Positions 50,386 to 60,620 are shown, counted from the first letter of the stretch. The stretch is DNA of 64,000 nucleotides from Nonlabens ulvanivorans (GCF_000755285.1 NZ_BBMK01000008.1:44121-108120), one strand, 5' to 3'. Notes: generated from the letters alone by a model not told the origin. Numbers and translations: made by a program.

Positions 50386-51241
50386 GCCTTTAATTTACTT
50401 CTGTGATAATCTACAAGACCTTCAATAGGTCTGCGTACAATATTCCCCCACTTCATAGCCAAATTCTGCAGCGACTTGCTTAATTCTAGCTTGAGCAAAG
50501 TGAGCAATACTACCTACAAAATGAACTTCATATGATTTGATTTCCTCTCTAAATTGTAAAATCATATTACGAGAAAACTTACGCAATCCTTTTCTTAGTA
50601 ATTTTTTTATGTAACGTTCATCAAGGTTTTGAAAAACAAATTCAGCGTGATGCGCTAGAAAAGCATTAGGATTAGGTTGCTTATAAAGATGAAATTTTAA
50701 ATAATCTGGATCCATATTATAAGCCTCTTCAAATTTTCTCATTAAATCTGATGGCATATTTTTAAATCCATAATCTCTTAATAAATTCTTACCATACCAG
50801 TTCCCCGCTGGCCTCATCCATAAGCGTATATCCTAGAGAAACTACACGTTGCTCTATAGTATTCCCATCGCTGAAACAGCAATTAGAACCAGTTCCTAAT
50901 ATACATACGATACCAGGCTCATCACCTACCGCAGCATATACCGCTGCTGCCGTATCTTCCTTCACCACTACTTGAGCGTTTGAGAAATAGTTTTTTAATA
51001 AATTTTCAAGAGCTAGTCTAGGCTTTTCAGTACCACAACCAGCACCATAGAAAAACAGTTGTTCCACTTGATCTTTGTGAGCTACTAATTCTTCGCTTTC
51101 TAGAATGCGCAGTGGTAATTCTTCAATAGTAAGAATCGCTGGATTCATACCACCCGTTTTTACTTTAAACAATTGCTCTCCATTATTATCAAGAGCAATC
51201 CAGTCGCACTTAGTAGAGCCACTATCTGTAATTAAAATCAT
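50382..51241 (-). CDS. N-acetylglucosamine kinase-like ATPase, BadF/BadG family (two frame breaks)
   Basis: ASKHA-fold sugar kinase of about 286 residues. The phosphate-1 loop is ILITDSGSTKCDWI, then EDTAAAVYAA and the phosphate-2/adenosine loop CILGTGSNCCFSDG, as in human NAGK and bacterial MurK-type kinases. The first frame runs to the CCCC at 50803-50806 (expected DEASGNWYGKNLLRDYG, one base extra). The last break is at CCCCC 50445-50449 (expected YEVGNIVRRPIEGLVDYHR), after which the stop is at 50382. It may phosphorylate GlcNAc or a muropeptide sugar, feeding glycolysis beside gapA and pfkA. Confidence 0.85.
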
Positions 51242-51287
51242 AAAAAGTTATTTAATAAAGTCTATCCTTGGGCTGGATAGAAAAAAG

Positions 51288-51320
51288 AAGGCTATCGATG
51301 TAGAACCGATAGCCTTTTTA
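51288..51320 (-). terminator. Terminator after gapA
   Basis: AAGGCTATCG (51288-51297) and CGATAGCCTT (51307-51316), perfect 10-bp stem with a nine-base loop and T/A runs on both sides. Lies just past the gapA stop on the minus strand. Confidence 0.85.
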
Positions 51321-51323
51321 AAA

Positions 51324-52328
51324 TTATAGCGAGTGTACTTTCTCTGCTAGATCAACCAACTTGTTTGAATAACCAAACTCGTTATCATACCAGCTTACTA
51401 ATTTAAAGAACGTAGAGTTCAATTCGATAGCAGCACCTGCGTCATAGATACTAGTTCTAGCATCACTTACAAAATCCTGTGACACCACTGCTTCATCAGT
51501 ATAACCTACTACACCAGCCATAGCTCCTGTAGACGCATCTTTAAACGCTTTATTAATTTCTTCTAGAGATGTTTCTTTATTTAACTTAACCGTTAAATCT
51601 ACTACAGATACATCAACCGTTGGCACACGGAAAGCCATACCTGTTAATTTACCCTTTAAAGATGGAATCACCTTAGTAACTGCTACTGCGGCACCAGTTG
51701 TTGCAGGGATAATATTATTCATAGCGCTACGACCTAAACGATAATTCTTCTTGCTAGGACCGTCAACAGTTGCTTGTGTAGCCGTTGCAGCGTGTACAGT
51801 TGTCATTAAAGCTTCTGCAATACCAAAGTTATCATCAAGGATCTTTGCCATAGGTGCTAGACAGTTCGTAGTACATGAAGCGTTAGATACAATTTTATGA
51901 TCTGCAGTTAATTCATGATCATTAACACCCATTACAAACATAGGTGCTGTTTTTGATGGTGCAGATATTACTACTTTCTTTGCTCCAGCATCGATATGTG
52001 CCTGTGCACTATCTAGATCTGTAAAAATACCGGTACAGTCTGCAACAACGTCTACTCCTACTTCATCCCATTTTAAGTTCTTTGGGTCACGTTCTGCAGT
52101 GACACGAACTTGTACACCATCAATGATTAAGTTACCATCTTTAATTTCAATAGATCCACCATAACGTCCGTGTACGGAATCATACTCTAGTAAGTAAGCT
52201 AATTGCTCTACATCTACTAAATCATTAATTGCTACTACTTCTACGTTGGCACGTTCTAGAGTTGCTCTAAAAACGATACGTCCTATGCGACCAAATCCGT
52301 TGATTGCTAATTTCAGTTTTTTACTCAT
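51324..52328 (-). CDS. gapA: Glyceraldehyde-3-phosphate dehydrogenase
   Basis: NAD-dependent glycolytic enzyme, 334 residues, intact. [14 protein letters not shown] at the N-terminus, the catalytic cysteine in [15 protein letters not shown], the phosphate-site Thr in TVHAATATQ, and [15 protein letters not shown] near the C-terminus. It follows pfkA on the same strand with about 70 bases between them that hold a palindrome copy, so the two may be co-transcribed from pfkA. Confidence 0.97.
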   Translation of the reverse strand: MSKKLKLAINGFGRIGRIVFRATLERANVEVVAINDLVDVEQLAYLLEYDSVHGRYGGSIEIKDGNLIIDGVQVRVTAERDPKNLKWDEVGVDVVADCTGIFTDLDSAQAHIDAGAKKVVISAPSKTAPMFVMGVNDHELTADHKIVSNASCTTNCLAPMAKILDDNFGIAEALMTTVHAATATQATVDGPSKKNYRLGRSAMNNIIPATTGAAVAVTKVIPSLKGKLTGMAFRVPTVDVSVVDLTVKLNKETSLEEINKAFKDASTGAMAGVVGYTDEAVVSQDFVSDARTSIYDAGAAIELNSTFFKLVSWYDNEFGYSNKLVDLAEKVHSL

Positions 52329-52365
52329 CTTATTTAATTGTTAGTTCTTATTAATTGTTGTTTGC

Positions 52366-52383
52366 ACGCTTTCGCGAAAGCGT
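52366..52383. repeat. Dispersed palindrome, perfect copy
   Basis: ACGCTTTCGCGAAAGCGT in the pfkA-gapA intergenic region. Confidence 0.9.
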
Positions 52384-52397
52384 ATTTAAAAAATCTA

Positions 52398-53384
52398 TTA
52401 TACCGTCATGATATCAGAGACTCTTAAAAGCTCTTTGTCAATTTCAGTTTTACCTTTTACCGCCATGTCCAATGGACATAACTCTATCTTATTATTATTG
52501 ATACCGACCATATAATTCGTCTTACCTTCTAGAAGGCTTTCTACCGCTTTAACGCCCATGCGACTCGCAAGTACGCGATCCCAACATGATGGCGAGCCAC
52601 CGCGTTGCATGTGACCTAGTACAGATACACGCACCTCATACTCTGGCATGTTCTTCTCTACATAATCTTTTAACTCAAATACGTTATCACCTGTTTTATC
52701 ACCTTCTGCAACTACAACGATGCTCGATGATTTACCAGACTCGCGACTGCGTTTTAAACTCTCTACCAGACGATCTTTTCCCATATCTTCTTCAGGAATT
52801 AGAATTTCCTCTGCACCAGCACCTACTCCAGCATTAAGAGCGATGTGCCCTACATCACGTCCCATAACTTCTACAAAGAATAATCTGTTGTGAGAACTGG
52901 CCGTATCCCTAATCTTATCGATACACTCTACTACCGTATTTAATGCGGTGTCAAAACCTAGCGTTGAACTGGTCCCATAGATATCATTATCTATAGTACC
53001 GGGAATTCCCATTACAGGAAAGTTAAACTCTTCATTAAACACCATACCACCGGTAAAACTACCATCTCCACCTATCACTACTAACGCATCCATACCAGAT
53101 GCTTTAACGTGCTCATAAGCTTTCTTCCTTCCTTCTACAGTACGGAATTCTTGAGAACGTGCACTCTTAAGGATCGTTCCACCTTTATTGATAATATTAT
53201 TGACACTACGTGCTGTCATTTCTTTAAAGTCACCTTCTATCAATCCTTGATAACCACGATAAATACCTAAACATTCTACACCATGAAATGCACAGGTACG
53301 TACTACAGATCTCAAAGCAGCATTCATCCCTGGAGAATCGCCTCCAGAGGTCATTACACCTATTTTCTTAATCGTTTGATTCAT
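52398..53384 (-). CDS. pfkA: 6-phosphofructokinase
   Basis: ATP-dependent phosphorylation of fructose 6-phosphate. IGVMTSGGDSPGMNAALRS (ATP loop), VVIGGDGSFTGG, the catalytic-loop Asp pair in PGTIDNDI, FVEVMGRDVGHIAL and QRGGSPSCWDR are all present. 328 residues from MNQTIKKIG at 53384; the frame extends upstream to 53405 (MDYMKNA...), and either ATG at the intermediate positions could be used. Intact. Confidence 0.96.
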   Translation of the reverse strand: MNQTIKKIGVMTSGGDSPGMNAALRSVVRTCAFHGVECLGIYRGYQGLIEGDFKEMTARSVNNIINKGGTILKSARSQEFRTVEGRKKAYEHVKASGMDALVVIGGDGSFTGGMVFNEEFNFPVMGIPGTIDNDIYGTSSTLGFDTALNTVVECIDKIRDTASSHNRLFFVEVMGRDVGHIALNAGVGAGAEEILIPEEDMGKDRLVESLKRSRESGKSSSIVVVAEGDKTGDNVFELKDYVEKNMPEYEVRVSVLGHMQRGGSPSCWDRVLASRMGVKAVESLLEGKTNYMVGINNNKIELCPLDMAVKGKTEIDKELLRVSDIMTV

Positions 53385-53500
53385 TGCGTTTTTCATATAA
53401 TCCATGCTAATCTAGCAAAGAATCCTTAATGAAACTCATGTTTTATTCTATATTTAACCAATTCTAATAATTCAAACGTTATCGTTAATAACTTTTATCT

Positions 53501-55236
53501 ATGGCACTAGAACTCATTGACTTTCTGATCATCATATCGTTCTTTTTAGTATCACTATTTGTAGGAATTGCTGTCTCAAAGAAAAGTTCTAAAAATGCTT
53601 CTTCTTTCTATCTATCAGGTCGTAATATGCCGTGGTGGCTTCTAGGTGTTTCTATGGTCGCTACCACTTTTGCAGCAGACACGCCTAATCTGGTCGCAGG
53701 TATCGTGCGCGATACCGGTGTAGCCGGTAACTGGGAATGGTGGGCTTTTTTACTTACCGGTATGTTAACCGTCTTTTTCTATGCTAGATTATGGCGCCGC
53801 AGTGGAGTTACTACAGATCTAGAGTTTTATGAGTTAAGATATCATGGTAAAAGTGCAGCGTTTTTGAGAGGTTTTAGAGCGATATATCTAGGCGTTATAT
53901 TTAATGTCATTATTATGGCTACCGTATGCCTGGCAGCAATAAAAATAGGTAATGTGATGTTTGGCTTTACTGCAGGTGAAACATTGTGGATTGCTTCTAT
54001 TGTTACCGTACTTTATTCTTTATTAGGTGGATTAAAAGGCGTGTTAATCACAGATTTTATACAGTTTATAATTGCCATGGTAGGATCTATATGGGCTACT
54101 ATGTACATTCTAGACTTACCTGAGATCAATGGTATGCAAAACCTCATCACGCATCCTAATGTTGCCGGTAAGATTGATTTACTGCCTGACTTTTCTAATA
54201 CAGAGTTGATGATGGGTATTTTCTTAATCCCACTTGCTGTACAATGGTGGAGTACCTGGTATCCTGGTGCAGAGCCTGGTGGTGGTGGCTATGTTGCACA
54301 ACGCATGCTTGCAGCAAAGGATGAAAAAACGCCACTTGGGCCGTGTTATTTTTTAATCTAGCACACTATGCCTTACGTCCATGGCCATGGATCATTATAG
54401 GACTGGCATCTCTTATAATCTATCCTAATTTAGACTCGCTAGCGACTGCTTTTCCTAATCTAAATCCTAAGTTTGTTAAAGACGATTTGAGTTACCCAGC
54501 GATGCTTACGTTCTTACCTGCTGGTCTATTAGGCCTAGTTATTACTAGTTTAATAGCTGCTTTTATGAGCACTATATCCACTCATTTAAATTGGGGGGGT
54601 TCTAGTTATGTAGTGAACGATTTCTATGCTAGGTTTATAAAAAAGGATGCCAGTGAAAAACAAAAAATAATAGTAGGAAGGCTTTCTATCGTTGCCATGA
54701 TGGCTTGTGCTGGCCTATTATCATTAGTTTTAGAACAAGCAAAGGATGCTTTTGACCTAGTCATACAAATAGGTGCTGGATCAGGCTTGCTGTTTATTAT
54801 GCGATGGTTTTGGCATCGTATTAATCCATGGAGTGAGATTACCGCAATGGCAAGCTCTTTAATTATTGCTATGATATTTTTTGCAGACAGTCGATTAGAC
54901 ACGCAACTATTTGCAAACTGGGCTGGTTATGAAAAAATATGTTTCAACGTTGTTGTTACTACCGTTGCATGGCTTATCGCCACATTTACCACCAGACCTA
55001 CACAAGCAGAGACTCTAGATCATTTCAATAATGTCATATTTGGTAAGGAATCAAAATTTCATAATTTCCCAGTAAAAATACTAGGCTTTTTTATGGGGGG
55101 GATTATAGGTGTCTATAGTCTCTTATTCTCTATCGGTAAATTTCTTTATGGAGAGGCTGTGATGGGATGGACACTGATGGGAATCTTTATCGTTTGTGTA
55201 TTAGGGTTAATGGCGCTAAGAAAGAAGTTATTTTAA
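53501..55236 (+). CDS. Sodium:solute symporter (frame broken near 54328)
   Basis: SSS-family transporter of about 578 residues with around 13 membrane helices. It opens MALELIDFLIIISFFLVSLF, then SLFVGIAVSKKSSKNASSFY, NMPWWLLGVSMVATTFAADT and GGLKGVLITDFIQF. The first frame is lost after AKDEK at an A run; the restored reading is KNATWAVLFFNLAHYALRPW and the rest runs to 55236. Two seven-G runs (54593-54599, 55095-55101) each add a Gly: NWGGSSYVVNDFY, where the family has NWG-[AST]-SY, and FFMGGIIG. The solute (sugar, amino acid or urea-like) cannot be told. Confidence 0.87.
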
Positions 55237-55322
55237 TACCTAAATCAATTGCTTAAGTATCAATACTCAAAACTATTTTTTTTTGCTTGCGCGAAAAAGT
55301 GGAAATAAAATCAATTATTAAC

Positions 55323-55757
55323 ATGAATAAAGTAGAAACCATAAGAAAAGGCGAAGGTAAAAACTATAACTACTCACAAGATCACTGCTTTGTAAAACTA
55401 TCTTCTGATCAAACTAACGGTGAATTATGTATCGTTGAGGATACTCTAAAGCCAGGATTTTATTTACCTAGACATCATCATAAATTGATGACTGAGGTCT
55501 TTTACATTCTTGAAGGTGAAGTAGATTTGATATTTGATGATCAAACCATCGTTCTAAAACAAGGAGATACCATAACCGTACCTGTCAACATCTGGCATGC
55601 GGCTCGTTGTAAAAATGGTGGTAAGATGCTTACTATTTTTAAAAATGGACAGTTTGATAAATATTTAGAGCGACTTTCTAAAATGTCTGATCAAGATTTT
55701 GAAAATGAAGATTTAATGCAATCTGTTGCCGTATCATTTGACATCTATAATGACTAA
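55323..55757 (+). CDS. Cupin domain protein
   Basis: 144 residues. Cupin motif 1 is PRHHHKLMTEVFYILEGEVD and motif 2 is PVNIWHAARC, giving three or four His plus Glu as metal ligands. A small cytosolic protein that may bind a sugar or act as an isomerase or dioxygenase. I place the start at 55323 (MNKVETIRKGEG); the frame is open from 55287, but that stretch reads through a degenerate palindrome relic. The stop codon is embedded in the hairpin that follows. Confidence 0.85.
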   Translation: MNKVETIRKGEGKNYNYSQDHCFVKLSSDQTNGELCIVEDTLKPGFYLPRHHHKLMTEVFYILEGEVDLIFDDQTIVLKQGDTITVPVNIWHAARCKNGGKMLTIFKNGQFDKYLERLSKMSDQDFENEDLMQSVAVSFDIYND

Positions 55758-55774
55758 TTAGTCATTGCGGTTTT
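55749..55774 (+). terminator. Palindrome overlapping a stop codon, probable terminator
   Basis: Perfect 18-bp palindrome AATGACTAATTAGTCATT (55749-55766) containing the TAA stop of the cupin gene, then GCGGTTTTTT. Confidence 0.6.
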
Positions 55775-55832
55775 TTATTCTTTAAACTTTTTTAAGTTCC
55801 AGTAGTCTTATGGCCAACTTAAAAGGACAGTT

Positions 55833-56576
55833 ATGAGATTTAAAGGATTCTTATGGTTATGTATTGCGGCATTTACCACTAATAGTGCATTAGCAATGAT
55901 ACAAGAACCTACAGACGCGACACATATCACAGACCATCATATTAGTTATACTGTAAATAAGGATTCTAATTATGTGTTTTTAACCATAAGCACTTCACAT
56001 AAAGAAACATCGCTCTCCATACTTAGACACGGACTTACCGTTTACTTTGATGCAACTGGTAATAAAGAGAGAAATGTATTTGTAAGATATCCCTATAACA
56101 ACACACCGCAACGTCCTAACAGATCCTCTAGACCACAAACTGACACAGACGATGCTCCTTCCATCGATTATCAAGAAATCATCGCTAATCTTCCAGGTGA
56201 AGCAGAATATGCTTTTTATGGCGATCAACAAGAATTTCATAAAGATTTAAACGCTTTTGACATCTCACTGGGCTATCAAATGACCGGAGAAGAACAAGAT
56301 ACTCTAGAATATTCAATAAAGATCCCTAAGAATAGAATTACTCAAGATGAGAAACTTGACTTGTCACAGTTTACCATAGGTGTTATTACTAACATGCCAG
56401 AAAAAAATAAAGATCGTGAAGGTCAATCAGATACTGGCGTTAGTATGCGAGGAGGCAATCAACGTGGCGGTGGTCGTGGTGGATCTGGTGGCGGTAGAGG
56501 CAATCGTGGTGAAAGACCAACATCTCAAAAAGAACCCGTACGTATTGACTATTGGTTTAATGCAGCATTAGACTAG
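55833..56576 (+). CDS. Exported protein with RGG-rich tail
   Basis: 247 residues with signal peptide MRFKGFLWLCIAAFTTNSALA. The mature part has a beta-rich domain of about 150 residues with EPTDATHITDHHISYTV, TVYFDATGN and SIDYQEIIANLPGEAEYAFY. A Gly/Arg-rich low-complexity tail of about 35 residues (MRGGNQRGGGRGGSGGGRGN) follows, then a conserved ending RIDYWFNA. I do not recognise the family, though related exported proteins with GGRGG tails are known to me from other flavobacteria. An RGG-like stretch in an exported protein is unusual and may bind nucleic acid or acidic glycans. Intact. Confidence 0.7.
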   Translation: MRFKGFLWLCIAAFTTNSALAMIQEPTDATHITDHHISYTVNKDSNYVFLTISTSHKETSLSILRHGLTVYFDATGNKERNVFVRYPYNNTPQRPNRSSRPQTDTDDAPSIDYQEIIANLPGEAEYAFYGDQQEFHKDLNAFDISLGYQMTGEEQDTLEYSIKIPKNRITQDEKLDLSQFTIGVITNMPEKNKDREGQSDTGVSMRGGNQRGGGRGGSGGGRGNRGERPTSQKEPVRIDYWFNAALD

Positions 56577-56608
56577 AAATAGAAAAAACAAAAGTATTTC
56601 TTTCCCCC

Positions 56609-56647
56609 AAAGCTCAAAGACTCTCAAGTTGTTTCTTTGGGCTTTTT
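56609..56647 (+). terminator. Terminator
   Basis: AAAGCTCAAAGA (56609-56620) and TCTTTGGGCTTT (56634-56645) with one mismatch and a 13-base loop, followed by Ts. Confidence 0.65.
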
Positions 56648-56746
56648 AAATTAAGTATTTTTAAAAAATGAAACTTGTTTCTATGGTCATCGATACGCTT
56701 TCATATCCATAGTTCAGGTATTTATGGACGATAAGTGGAGTGATAC

Positions 56747-56764
56747 TCGCTTTCGCGAAAGCGA
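56747..56764. repeat. Dispersed palindrome, perfect core (TCGCTTTCGCGAAAGCGA)
   Basis: Upstream of the ZIP transporter gene, 39 bases before its start. Confidence 0.9.
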
Positions 56765-56802
56765 ATAAATCAAACTCACATAGAATCTAAATTAGATGAA
56801 AT

Positions 56803-57497
56803 ATGACGACTAGTATTGTAGTATTTGTAGTTTCGGCGGCGTTGATTGTTGGAGCATTATGGGGGAATTTATGGCAACTTGTCTAAAAAACAGAGGGATT
56901 TCTAGTAGCTCTTGCTGGTGGAGCTTTACTGGTGTCTGCCCTACTAGAACTTATCAATCCTGCTTTAGAAAATGATTCAGTTTACATTACTCTTGCAGTT
57001 GTTTTTATAGGAGCTACCATGTTTACAGGCTTAGATTATCTAGTTAAGAATAAATGGGGTAATAATAGTGGTGGTGGTTTACTGGCTGCAATCACTTTAG
57101 ATGGTATCCCTGAGAATCTTGCACTGGGCGTGGCTTTAATAGGCGCTAATCCATTATCTATAGCAGCATTATCTGGTTCTATTCTATTATCTAATCTACC
57201 CGAAGCAGCCGGTGGTGCTAAGGAAATGGCTGAAAACCATTCTAAAAAGAAAGTTCTTTTATTATGGATAGCTACAGCAGCTATACTGGCTATGGCGGCT
57301 TTGGCGGGACATTTTTTACTATCTGATGTAAAGCAAGAATATTTGAATTATATAAAGTGTTTTGCTGGTGGCGCTGTAGTAGCATCACTAGCCTAGAAGT
57401 GTTTCCTAAATCATTTAAAAAAGATAAGTATTGGACTGGAATTGCCACTACCATAGGACTAATTCTTGCATTGTTTTTGAATTCGCTTGGTGAATGA
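56803..57497 (+). CDS. ZIP family divalent metal transporter (two frame breaks)
   Basis: Zinc/iron permease-like inner-membrane protein of about 232 residues. The first fragment MTTSIVVFVVSAALIVGALW breaks at a GGGGG run (56861-56865); with four Gs the frame reads LWGIYGNLSKKTEGFLVALAGG. The main body has LDGIPENLALGVAL (the HxxxE-type metal motif, here D-G-I-P-E-N) and SNLPEAAGGAKEM. The last break is near 57395, after which EVFPKSFKKDKYWTGIATT leads to the stop at 57497. Metal specificity unknown. Confidence 0.8.
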
Positions 57498-57596
57498 TAT
57501 TATAAATAATCCTCAAGATTTTGCATAAATTTTTAAGGCTAGACTATAGGGTATTAAACATCTTGTTAAACCTTCTTTAGACCCTTAATTAATCTA

Positions 57597-57604
57597 TATT
57601 TTTG
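57597..57604 (+). promoter_or_regulatory. Promoter -7 box TATTTTTG
   Basis: Exact TAnnTTTG match, 19 bases before the start at 57624. Confidence 0.55.
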
Positions 57605-57623
57605 TATCATTATTTTAATACCT

Positions 57624-59471
57624 ATGAAAGACAATAAAGTTCTCAATTATATAAAAGAAATCATTAAAAATCATCCATCAGACTGGTTAGGTCTTACCAC
57701 TCATAGATTGGATATTTATAATGAAAAGCTAGCCAAAACTCAGTTCTTAGACCAGTTAGAAACTCTTTATAGTACAAACAATGCTACTACTGGAGCTCTA
57801 GCTGTATTGCCTACAGCGTACGACTACATAAGACTAGGTCATCCTTTATCTAGTGTCCTAGAATGGGGGGGTATTGCTCATATACATAGTCTCGATGCTG
57901 ATAATGTTATTAGTTTTTCATCAAAGACAATTCCAGTACTTGCAGTATTGAGAAAAAATTTATTAGAAAATAGAAATACTCAAATTAATTACACTGGTGA
58001 GCTTCCATCCATTTTTAATGAAGAACTTTTAAAAGAAGTTTATGGATATCATTTTCAATTACAAAAGGTAAACGACCCATCTGACATTGAAAGATTTAAT
58101 GGTAGCACTATTTTCATCTCTGAACATGACGAAATAAATACGTTAGACATCAATTCAAATATTGACTTTGCCATTAGTTTGCATGGCACTTTAGGTAGTA
58201 TTTTAGTCATCAACAGTTCTCTTGAAAACAGCTATACTTCTGATATACAGCATGTACGTAGAAGAGAAACTATTGCGATGACGCCATCTAATTCACTTGT
58301 GGCGTTAAAATCTCTAGTAGATCAAAAAACTATCATTCTACCAGAGAATAATGTAGTTGCAGATAAAATAAGTGTTTTAAATTCTATTAAACAGATAACA
58401 GGAACACAGTTATCGCCTCTAGTAGCATCTAGTGGTTTATCTATTCAATATGCCATAATGATGGGACTAGTGCACGATGCACAAGAAAACCATCCTGGTA
58501 AAGCTATCAAGTTTATAGTGCCACCTAATTGTTATGGTGGAACTAATGATCAAGCCAGACGTGTTGCTGCTTGCTTAAATAATGTAGAAGTTGTTGATTT
58601 ACCAGTAGATGGTGATAATGATATGGTACAAAGTGTCGATATTGTTTTAAATCAAATCGCTGCTCAAGATGCTGTTCCATATATTATTGCTGAGATACCA
58701 ACAAACCCAAGAGTTGAAGTTCCTGATCTAGTAGCTTTAAAAGAAGCTTTAAGTAAAGAGCGTAAAACGCCCGATGGAACAACGGCGATAGATCCAGTAT
58801 TTATACTAGATCAAACCTTTTGTCCTAATGTACACTTTCTAGGTGATGGTAAAATCTTATCTACTGTGAGAACTATTTCTTATGCTAGTGGTTCTAAGTT
58901 CCCAAGTGGCGGAAGATGTACTGCTGGATACTGTGTAGGTAATAACAAGACTAGTGCTTTAATGGATAAGATAGATTTGCACTTAACCTTGTGCGATAAT
59001 GAAGCTACTGATTTACAATATGAAATTCTTGCAGCACAATTGCCATCAATGAATCAACGTATCAAAGATGCCTATAAAAACACTCGTGAGTTTGTGACAT
59101 TTGTCCAAGAATCGTTGCCTAATGCAAAAATCAATTTTGTATCTGAAGAACTTGCAGAACAAGGATTTACTCCATCTGTATTCTCTCTAGATCTACCTAC
59201 AAAAGGTGGGACAGAATCAGAGAAAGAAACCTATAAAAGAGCTTTAAACCTTAAGCTCATCAATCTAATGATCACTGAAATCCCTAACGAGAGTAAATTT
59301 TGCGTGAGTTATGGACAATTGAAAGGTTGTTACTGGACCATACCTGCCACATCTACACAAGGAACGACTAAAGAAGGAGATAAGGATTACATAGTGCGAG
59401 CTTCTCTATCGCCAGATCTAGACCTAGATTTACATAAAAAAGTTTTTAAAGAATTTGTAGATAGTATCTAA
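57624..59471 (+). CDS. Large PLP-dependent enzyme (Cys/Met metabolism-like fold)
   Basis: 615 residues, intact. It has the layout of a fold-type I PLP enzyme. The cofactor-binding Lys is likely in SYASGSKFPSGG near residue 425, ahead of GRCTAGYCVG. The Asp that contacts the pyridine is in VFILDQTFCPNVHF, and the glycine-rich phosphate loop is in SSGLSIQYAIM near residue 275. It is much longer than cystathionine lyases or synthases (about 390 residues), with an N-terminal extension of about 170 residues. EWGGIAHIHS carries a seven-G run (57865-57871) that may be one codon too long. Substrate unknown. Monocistronic. Confidence 0.7.
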   Translation: MKDNKVLNYIKEIIKNHPSDWLGLTTHRLDIYNEKLAKTQFLDQLETLYSTNNATTGALAVLPTAYDYIRLGHPLSSVLEWGGIAHIHSLDADNVISFSSKTIPVLAVLRKNLLENRNTQINYTGELPSIFNEELLKEVYGYHFQLQKVNDPSDIERFNGSTIFISEHDEINTLDINSNIDFAISLHGTLGSILVINSSLENSYTSDIQHVRRRETIAMTPSNSLVALKSLVDQKTIILPENNVVADKISVLNSIKQITGTQLSPLVASSGLSIQYAIMMGLVHDAQENHPGKAIKFIVPPNCYGGTNDQARRVAACLNNVEVVDLPVDGDNDMVQSVDIVLNQIAAQDAVPYIIAEIPTNPRVEVPDLVALKEALSKERKTPDGTTAIDPVFILDQTFCPNVHFLGDGKILSTVRTISYASGSKFPSGGRCTAGYCVGNNKTSALMDKIDLHLTLCDNEATDLQYEILAAQLPSMNQRIKDAYKNTREFVTFVQESLPNAKINFVSEELAEQGFTPSVFSLDLPTKGGTESEKETYKRALNLKLINLMITEIPNESKFCVSYGQLKGCYWTIPATSTQGTTKEGDKDYIVRASLSPDLDLDLHKKVFKEFVDSI

Positions 59472-59493
59472 AGTTCAAGAATATCATAATTTT

Positions 59494-59534
59494 AAAAATG
59501 CCGCTAAATTTATGGTTTAGCGGCATTTTTATTT
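59494..59534. terminator. Bidirectional terminator
   Basis: Perfect 15-bp stem (59494-59508 with 59516-59530), loop TTTATGG, A and T runs at the ends. Between convergent genes. Confidence 0.9.
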
Positions 59535-59549
59535 ACTATTCAAACATAA

Positions 59550-60593
59550 CTACTTATTAGAATGTATATGGTTTGCTAGAAAATGAGCATCTTTAGATAC
59601 ACCACCTAATGTAGCAGATCCTCGAGTATACATCCATGGTAACCCCATGAAGTATAAACCTTTAATGTTACTAATACCTCGATAATTTTTAGGGTAGTTA
59701 TCAGCATCAAGTTCTAGTCCTTCTATCCAAGAAAAATTAGGTCGGTAACCTGTTGCCCAAATTATATTTTTAATCGTTGACACTTTCTTATTTTCAAAGA
59801 ACATCTTGTGATCTGATGCATCTTTTGTTCTTCCTACCGGAATTACGTTTTGTCTAGAAAGTATCTCTTTTACATCTGTACCTATCACTGGTTGTGTAGA
59901 TGAGTTAATCTTCTTCCCTATCCAGCTATACTTACTATATTTTAAAAAACCAGTCACCGTAAACCACCACCATAATGTTTTGCCTGAAAACTGTTGTGGT
60001 AAGGACTTAACAGTAGTATCACCAGAAAAGTAAACCGTTCTAGAAGAATCTTTTGAAATCTCATTCAGAATCTGATATCCGGAATCTCCACCACCTACAA
60101 CTAGAGCATCTCCTTCTTGCAACTGGTCTACATTTTTATAATAATTACTATGAATTTGAAGTATTTCTTGAGAGGCTTTAGTATGACATGGCGGTGTGTA
60201 AGGGATATGAAAAGGTCCCGTAGCTATTACGACATTTTTAGCTTCAATAATTCCATCTTTATGCTCTATTATAAAAGTCTTCTTGTTTTTGCGGACAGAC
60301 GTAATTAAGGTGTTTAACTGTACCGGTATATCAAATTTTTTGACATAAGATTTAAAATAATTTGCTACTTCAAATTTTGTTGGATAATGATTTTTAGGTG
60401 CTTTAAATTTTAATCCTGGCAAATGATTGTATTCTGTAGGTGTGAATAATTTGAGTGAGTCCCATCTATTTAACCAAGAAGCACCTATTTCTTCTTCTCC
60501 ATCTACTATTAAAATTTTTTTATCCTGTTCTTGTAAATGGTATGCCATGGACAAACCTGCTTGTGCGCCACCAATTACTAAATAATCCAACAT
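59550..60593 (-). CDS. FAD/NAD(P)-dependent monooxygenase, CzcO/YUCCA-like
   Basis: Flavoprotein of 347 residues. The FAD loop is YLVIGGAQAGLSMAYHL (GxGxxG with Ala in place of the middle Gly), and the NADPH loop is ALVVGGGDSGYQI near residue 170. Conserved IGASWLNRWDSLKLFTP and IWATGYRPNFSWI are present. Related enzymes oxidise trimethylamine, indole-pyruvate or aldehydes; the substrate is open. The start is placed at MLDYLVIGG (60593); the frame opens at 60620. Intact. Confidence 0.87.
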   Translation of the reverse strand: MLDYLVIGGAQAGLSMAYHLQEQDKKILIVDGEEEIGASWLNRWDSLKLFTPTEYNHLPGLKFKAPKNHYPTKFEVANYFKSYVKKFDIPVQLNTLITSVRKNKKTFIIEHKDGIIEAKNVVIATGPFHIPYTPPCHTKASQEILQIHSNYYKNVDQLQEGDALVVGGGDSGYQILNEISKDSSRTVYFSGDTTVKSLPQQFSGKTLWWWFTVTGFLKYSKYSWIGKKINSSTQPVIGTDVKEILSRQNVIPVGRTKDASDHKMFFENKKVSTIKNIIWATGYRPNFSWIEGLELDADNYPKNYRGISNIKGLYFMGLPWMYTRGSATLGGVSKDAHFLANHIHSNK

Positions 60594-60620
60594 CGAGTTA
60601 CTCTTTATAATTCGATGCAA

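Noticed and set aside
11742..57871. Poly-G tracts as phase-variation switches
   Set aside because: The tracts are in constitutive genes such as rsmB and a large metalloprotease, and always add a residue or break a frame at conserved sites. Phase variation would favour surface genes; error is simpler.
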